DNA of 5,784 nucleotides from Chloroflexota bacterium (GTDB taxonomy: Bacteria > Chloroflexota > Anaerolineae > Caldilineales > Caldilineaceae): NCBI GenBank assembly GCA_016199425.1, contig JACQGT010000412.1, forward strand, positions 1 through 5,784, written 5' to 3'. The notes under the pieces were generated by a model. It was not told the origin of the DNA. It ran no database searches and saw only the letters and a program-made list of their open reading frames with translations. This document shows, in pieces, positions 3,341 to 5,784 of this stretch. A program made the position numbers and the translations under genes. The number at the start of each line of letters is the position of its first letter. Positions within the stretch are counted from its first letter, which is position 1.

Positions 3341-5784
3341 ATGTCCGCCAAGACGGTTAGGCTGTCGATAGTTGTCTTTTGGTCGCTGCTTGTGGGTCTG
3401 AGCACCGCTCTTGCCGTTCCTTTCCCCCAAACGATTTTCAGCCAGATAGCGCCAGTCTACGGCGAAGAATTGCTGCTGGCGCGTCTCCGCCCCGGCCAGG
3501 TCTTGCCTGCGGAGCCGGGGGTTGCCCTTCACGCCCGGCTGGCTGATGGCGATGGGGCCCGGCTGATCCTCAGCGGCCCGCCGGGGAGCGGGGCCCGGTT
3601 GGCAGACGCCGATCTTGCGGTGGAGGTGCTGGACGAATCCACTGCCGGGCAGGTCTACTACTTTGTGGACAAACAGGCAGACCCGGCCAGCACGCACAGC
3701 CAGGCCGCCGCGCTAGGCCGCATCCTATACGAAGGCGATTACCTGCTTCTATTAGGTCTGCCGGTAGAGGACGAAACACGGCTGGTCGAGACTCTGCCCG
3801 GCCAGGGCATCCCCGTCTCCCTGCTCAACCCGGCCCCCCTGCCAATGGAAGACGAAGCGCCCATCGCCATCCGCGCGGCCAGCCCCCAAAGCACAAACCC
3901 GACGATTGCCGCCCTTCTGCCCCAGATCACCGAAGCCGATCTCTCGTCGCGCATCGCCCAACTGAGCGGCGAAGTGGCTGTCACCCTGCCCGGCGGCTCG
4001 GTCACGTTGGCAACCCGCTACACCTTCTCCACCCGCATTTTGGATGCAGAGCGTTTTCTCCACAACTACTACACGAATCTAGGCCTGTCGCCCTTCTATG
4101 TGGATTGGGTGCGGGGCAGCTACAGCGGACGCAATGTGGCTGTGGATCTGCCCGGCGCAGAACACCCGGAGCGGATTTGGGTGTTGGGCGGCCATTTCGA
4201 TACCAACTCGGAGATTCCCTACTCCTCCGCCCCCGGCGCGGACGACAACGGCAGCGGCACGGCTTCGATAATGCGCACTGTCGAGCTGTTGAAACAGTAC
4301 AAATTTGCCGACACCATCCGCTTTGTCCACTTCTCGGGGGAGGAGCAGGGGCAATGGGGCGCGCAATTCTATGCGCGAGAATTGCGGCTGGCCGGCGCGC
4401 AGGTGCAGGGCTTTATCAATCTGGATATGTTCGGCTGGGACAGCAACGACGACCGGGTGGTGGAGTTGCATCCGGGCACGGGGGTCAATTCCAACAGCAT
4501 CGCCACGGCCTTTATCAGCGCCAACGAGCGCTACGGCCAGGGGTTGAGCTTCGAGCGCAAGACGAGCAGCGCCAGCCGCTTCTCGGACCATTCGGCCTTT
4601 TGGGATTACAACTACCCGGCCTTTCTGGTCATCGAAAACTTCTTCACCGACGCTATCCCACCCGACCGCAACCCCTGGTATCACACCAGCGGCGACCGGT
4701 TGGCGCGGGTGAATTTGGACTACACCCTGCGCATCGCCCGCACCGCCCTGGCGACAATTGCCGAGCTGGCGGGTATCCGGGACGGGACGACGACGCCCAC
4801 CGCCACGCCTACGCTGACCGTCACACCGACGAGCAGCCCGACAGCCACAGAGACGCCCACGGCCACACCGACCGCAACGACGACGCCTCTGCCCAGCGGC
4901 TGCACGAATCTGCTGGTCAACGGCAACTTCGAGACGGCGGACAGCACCGCCTGGCGTTTCGGCGGGGCCTATGCGGGACGGGTGGTGAGCAATCCGGTCT
5001 ACGCGGGCAGCCGAGCCGCCCAGTTGGGTCTGCCCGGCGGCGTGGCGAACCAGTACGCCTATTCCACCGCCTACCAGACGGTGCGCGTGCCCGCAGGCGG
5101 CGAGCAACTGCTGCTGACCTGGTGGGAGCGGACGGGCGGCGGCAGCGACGGGGCCGATTACCGGGAGGTGCTGCTGCTCAACGAAAACCTCACCCGGCTG
5201 GCGAATTTGGAGCAGGCGCGGGGCCCGGGCAACGACCGTTGGCAGCAGCGCTCTTTTGACGTGAGCGCCTACGCGGGGCGGACATTTGTGGTCTATTTCA
5301 ATGTCTACAACAACGGCAGCGTCAGCCAGATGTGGAATTATCTGGACGAGGTTTCTCTGCTGCGCTGCGCCGGGGGCACAGCTACGCCGACCGCGACATT
5401 GACGGCCACGCCGACGGAAACAGCCTCGGCCACCCCCACGCCCAGCGCGACGGCTACGTCAACCGCGACGCCGACAGAAACTGCAAGCGTCACACCTTCC
5501 GCCACTCCGTCGATGACGCCCACAGAAACGGCCACGGCTACGCAAACAACGACCGCCACCCCATCACCCACACCCAGCGTGACGCCAACCGCGACGCCCA
5601 CGGCAAGCGCCACGCCTTCGGTCACACTGACAGGCACAGTCACCCCATCGGTGACACCCACAGAAACGGTCACGCCAACGCCGTCAGCGACGCCGGTTTC
5701 TGACTACTTGCGCTACCTGCCGCTTATTCTGAATCTGAGCGCGCCGGAGGCTACGCCGACACCCACCGCGACGCCGACACCCAC
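3341..5784 (+). CDS. Secreted multidomain M28 zinc aminopeptidase-like protein with Thr/Pro linkers, 3' end outside window
   Basis: The frame is open for 814 codons from the ATG at 3341 to the right edge. A Sec signal peptide is clear (residues 1-26: Lys4 and Arg7, a hydrophobic core, then ALA before Val27). A poorly conserved region (27-200) precedes the M28 peptidase domain (about 200-475). All zinc ligands and the catalytic acid are present: GGHFDT (His285), DDNGSG (Asp301), SGEEQG (Glu334 catalytic, Glu335 ligand), NLDMFGWD (Asp362) and YHTSGD (His448). It should release N-terminal residues from extracellular peptides. A Thr/Pro linker (483-516) leads to a beta-sandwich, carbohydrate-binding-like domain (521-676, NLLVNGNFE at the start, YLDEVSL at the end, Cys at both borders). 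A second linker (680-785), a YLRYLPLILNL motif (789-799) and a third Thr/Pro run follow. GGCAGG four bases before the ATG is a modest ribosome site. The peptidase call is firm; specificity and the binding target are inferred. Confidence 0.92.
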   Translation, partial: MSAKTVRLSIVVFWSLLVGLSTALAVPFPQTIFSQIAPVYGEELLLARLRPGQVLPAEPGVALHARLADGDGARLILSGPPGSGARLADADLAVEVLDESTAGQVYYFVDKQADPASTHSQAAALGRILYEGDYLLLLGLPVEDETRLVETLPGQGIPVSLLNPAPLPMEDEAPIAIRAASPQSTNPTIAALLPQITEADLSSRIAQLSGEVAVTLPGGSVTLATRYTFSTRILDAERFLHNYYTNLGLSPFYVDWVRGSYSGRNVAVDLPGAEHPERIWVLGGHFDTNSEIPYSSAPGADDNGSGTASIMRTVELLKQYKFADTIRFVHFSGEEQGQWGAQFYARELRLAGAQVQGFINLDMFGWDSNDDRVVELHPGTGVNSNSIATAFISANERYGQGLSFERKTSSASRFSDHSAFWDYNYPAFLVIENFFTDAIPPDRNPWYHTSGDRLARVNLDYTLRIARTALATIAELAGIRDGTTTPTATPTLTVTPTSSPTATETPTATPTATTTPLPSGCTNLLVNGNFETADSTAWRFGGAYAGRVVSNPVYAGSRAAQLGLPGGVANQYAYSTAYQTVRVPAGGEQLLLTWWERTGGGSDGADYREVLLLNENLTRLANLEQARGPGNDRWQQRSFDVSAYAGRTFVVYFNVYNNGSVSQMWNYLDEVSLLRCAGGTATPTATLTATPTETASATPTPSATATSTATPTETASVTPSATPSMTPTETATATQTTTATPSPTPSVTPTATPTASATPSVTLTGTVTPSVTPTETVTPTPSATPVSDYLRYLPLILNLSAPEATPTPTATPTP
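4787..4888 (+). repeat. Thr/Pro linker repeat 1 within the M28 gene
   Basis: Degenerate ACG/CCG/ACC-type codons encode 34 residues of TPTATPT style (residues 483-516). They join the peptidase to the beta-sandwich domain. The third codon positions vary while the protein pattern is kept, so selection appears to act on the linker and not on an exact DNA repeat. Confidence 0.85.
5378..5695 (+). repeat. Thr/Pro linker repeat 2 within the M28 gene
   Basis: About 106 residues (680-785) are made almost only of Thr, Pro, Ala, Ser, Val and occasional Glu in irregular TPTxT periods. It is a likely extended, possibly O-glycosylated spacer. The complementary strand is also free of stops over most of this stretch, which follows from the codon set and does not indicate a gene. 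Confidence 0.85.
5753..5784 (+). repeat. Start of Thr/Pro linker repeat 3, cut by the window edge
   Basis: After the YLPLILNL motif and a short SAPEA bridge, the frame enters another TPTATPT run (from residue 805) that continues past the window. At least one more domain or a C-terminal anchor probably follows. Confidence 0.7.

Noticed and set aside
3337..3342. TATTAT as a -10 box for the M28 gene
   Set aside because: It overlaps the ATG itself, so transcription would begin inside the coding region and lose the signal peptide start. No matching -35 box is evident.
4079..5107. 342-codon minus-strand and 384-codon plus-strand (4105-5259) open frames over the peptidase
   Set aside because: Both are out-of-frame shadows of the M28 gene, with Arg/Gly/Ala-rich composition and no motifs.
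5338..5673. Val/Gly-repeat minus-strand protein
   Set aside because: It is the complement of the Thr/Pro codons (ACG, ACC, GCC read backwards give Val, Gly and Ala). No independent start context or family is visible.

Overview
The window looks like GC-rich bacterial DNA, most likely from a Chloroflexota bacterium (Caldilineae/Anaerolineae/Ardenticatenia-like). This is inferred from style, not from a marker gene. The signs are a secreted enzyme with very long Thr/Pro 'TPTATPT' linkers and a YLPLIL motif, short interspersed repeats both between and inside genes, and a DUF2723-type membrane protein. No rRNA, tRNA, CRISPR, transposase or phage gene is visible.

Layout: two genes run leftward and two run rightward from a shared divergent control region at about 2090-2371. 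Leftward are a small MscS-type mechanosensitive channel (1265-2089) and, translationally coupled to it through a TTG start with a strong ribosome binding site, a DUF2723 / GT-C-like membrane glycosyltransferase candidate. The second gene is open to the left edge of the window and therefore incomplete. Rightward are a class-I glutamine-amidotransferase-like gamma-glutamyl hydrolase (peptidase C26 / PuuD-like, 2372-3274) and a secreted multidomain M28 zinc aminopeptidase-like protein (from 3341) that runs off the right edge.

Control and repeats: the channel gene has a perfect TTGACA -35 box and an extended -10 box placed so that transcription should begin at or next to the ATG, suggesting a leaderless mRNA. 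The hydrolase gene has a TATAAT promoter whose position excludes the most upstream possible start codons. A 57-bp double palindrome separates the hydrolase from the peptidase gene and supplies the hydrolase stop codon.

The most unusual feature is in the membrane glycosyltransferase gene. At least four types of short genome-style repeat lie inside it without breaking the frame. One is a heptanucleotide tandem repeat present twice in opposite orientations, and one copy sits between predicted membrane helices.

Functionally, the right-hand pair could take part in peptide or gamma-glutamyl compound breakdown. The M28 protein would act outside the cell, perhaps attached to surface polymers, and the C26 enzyme would act in the cytoplasm. 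The left-hand pair are envelope proteins. A joint pathway for all four genes is not supported by the sequence.
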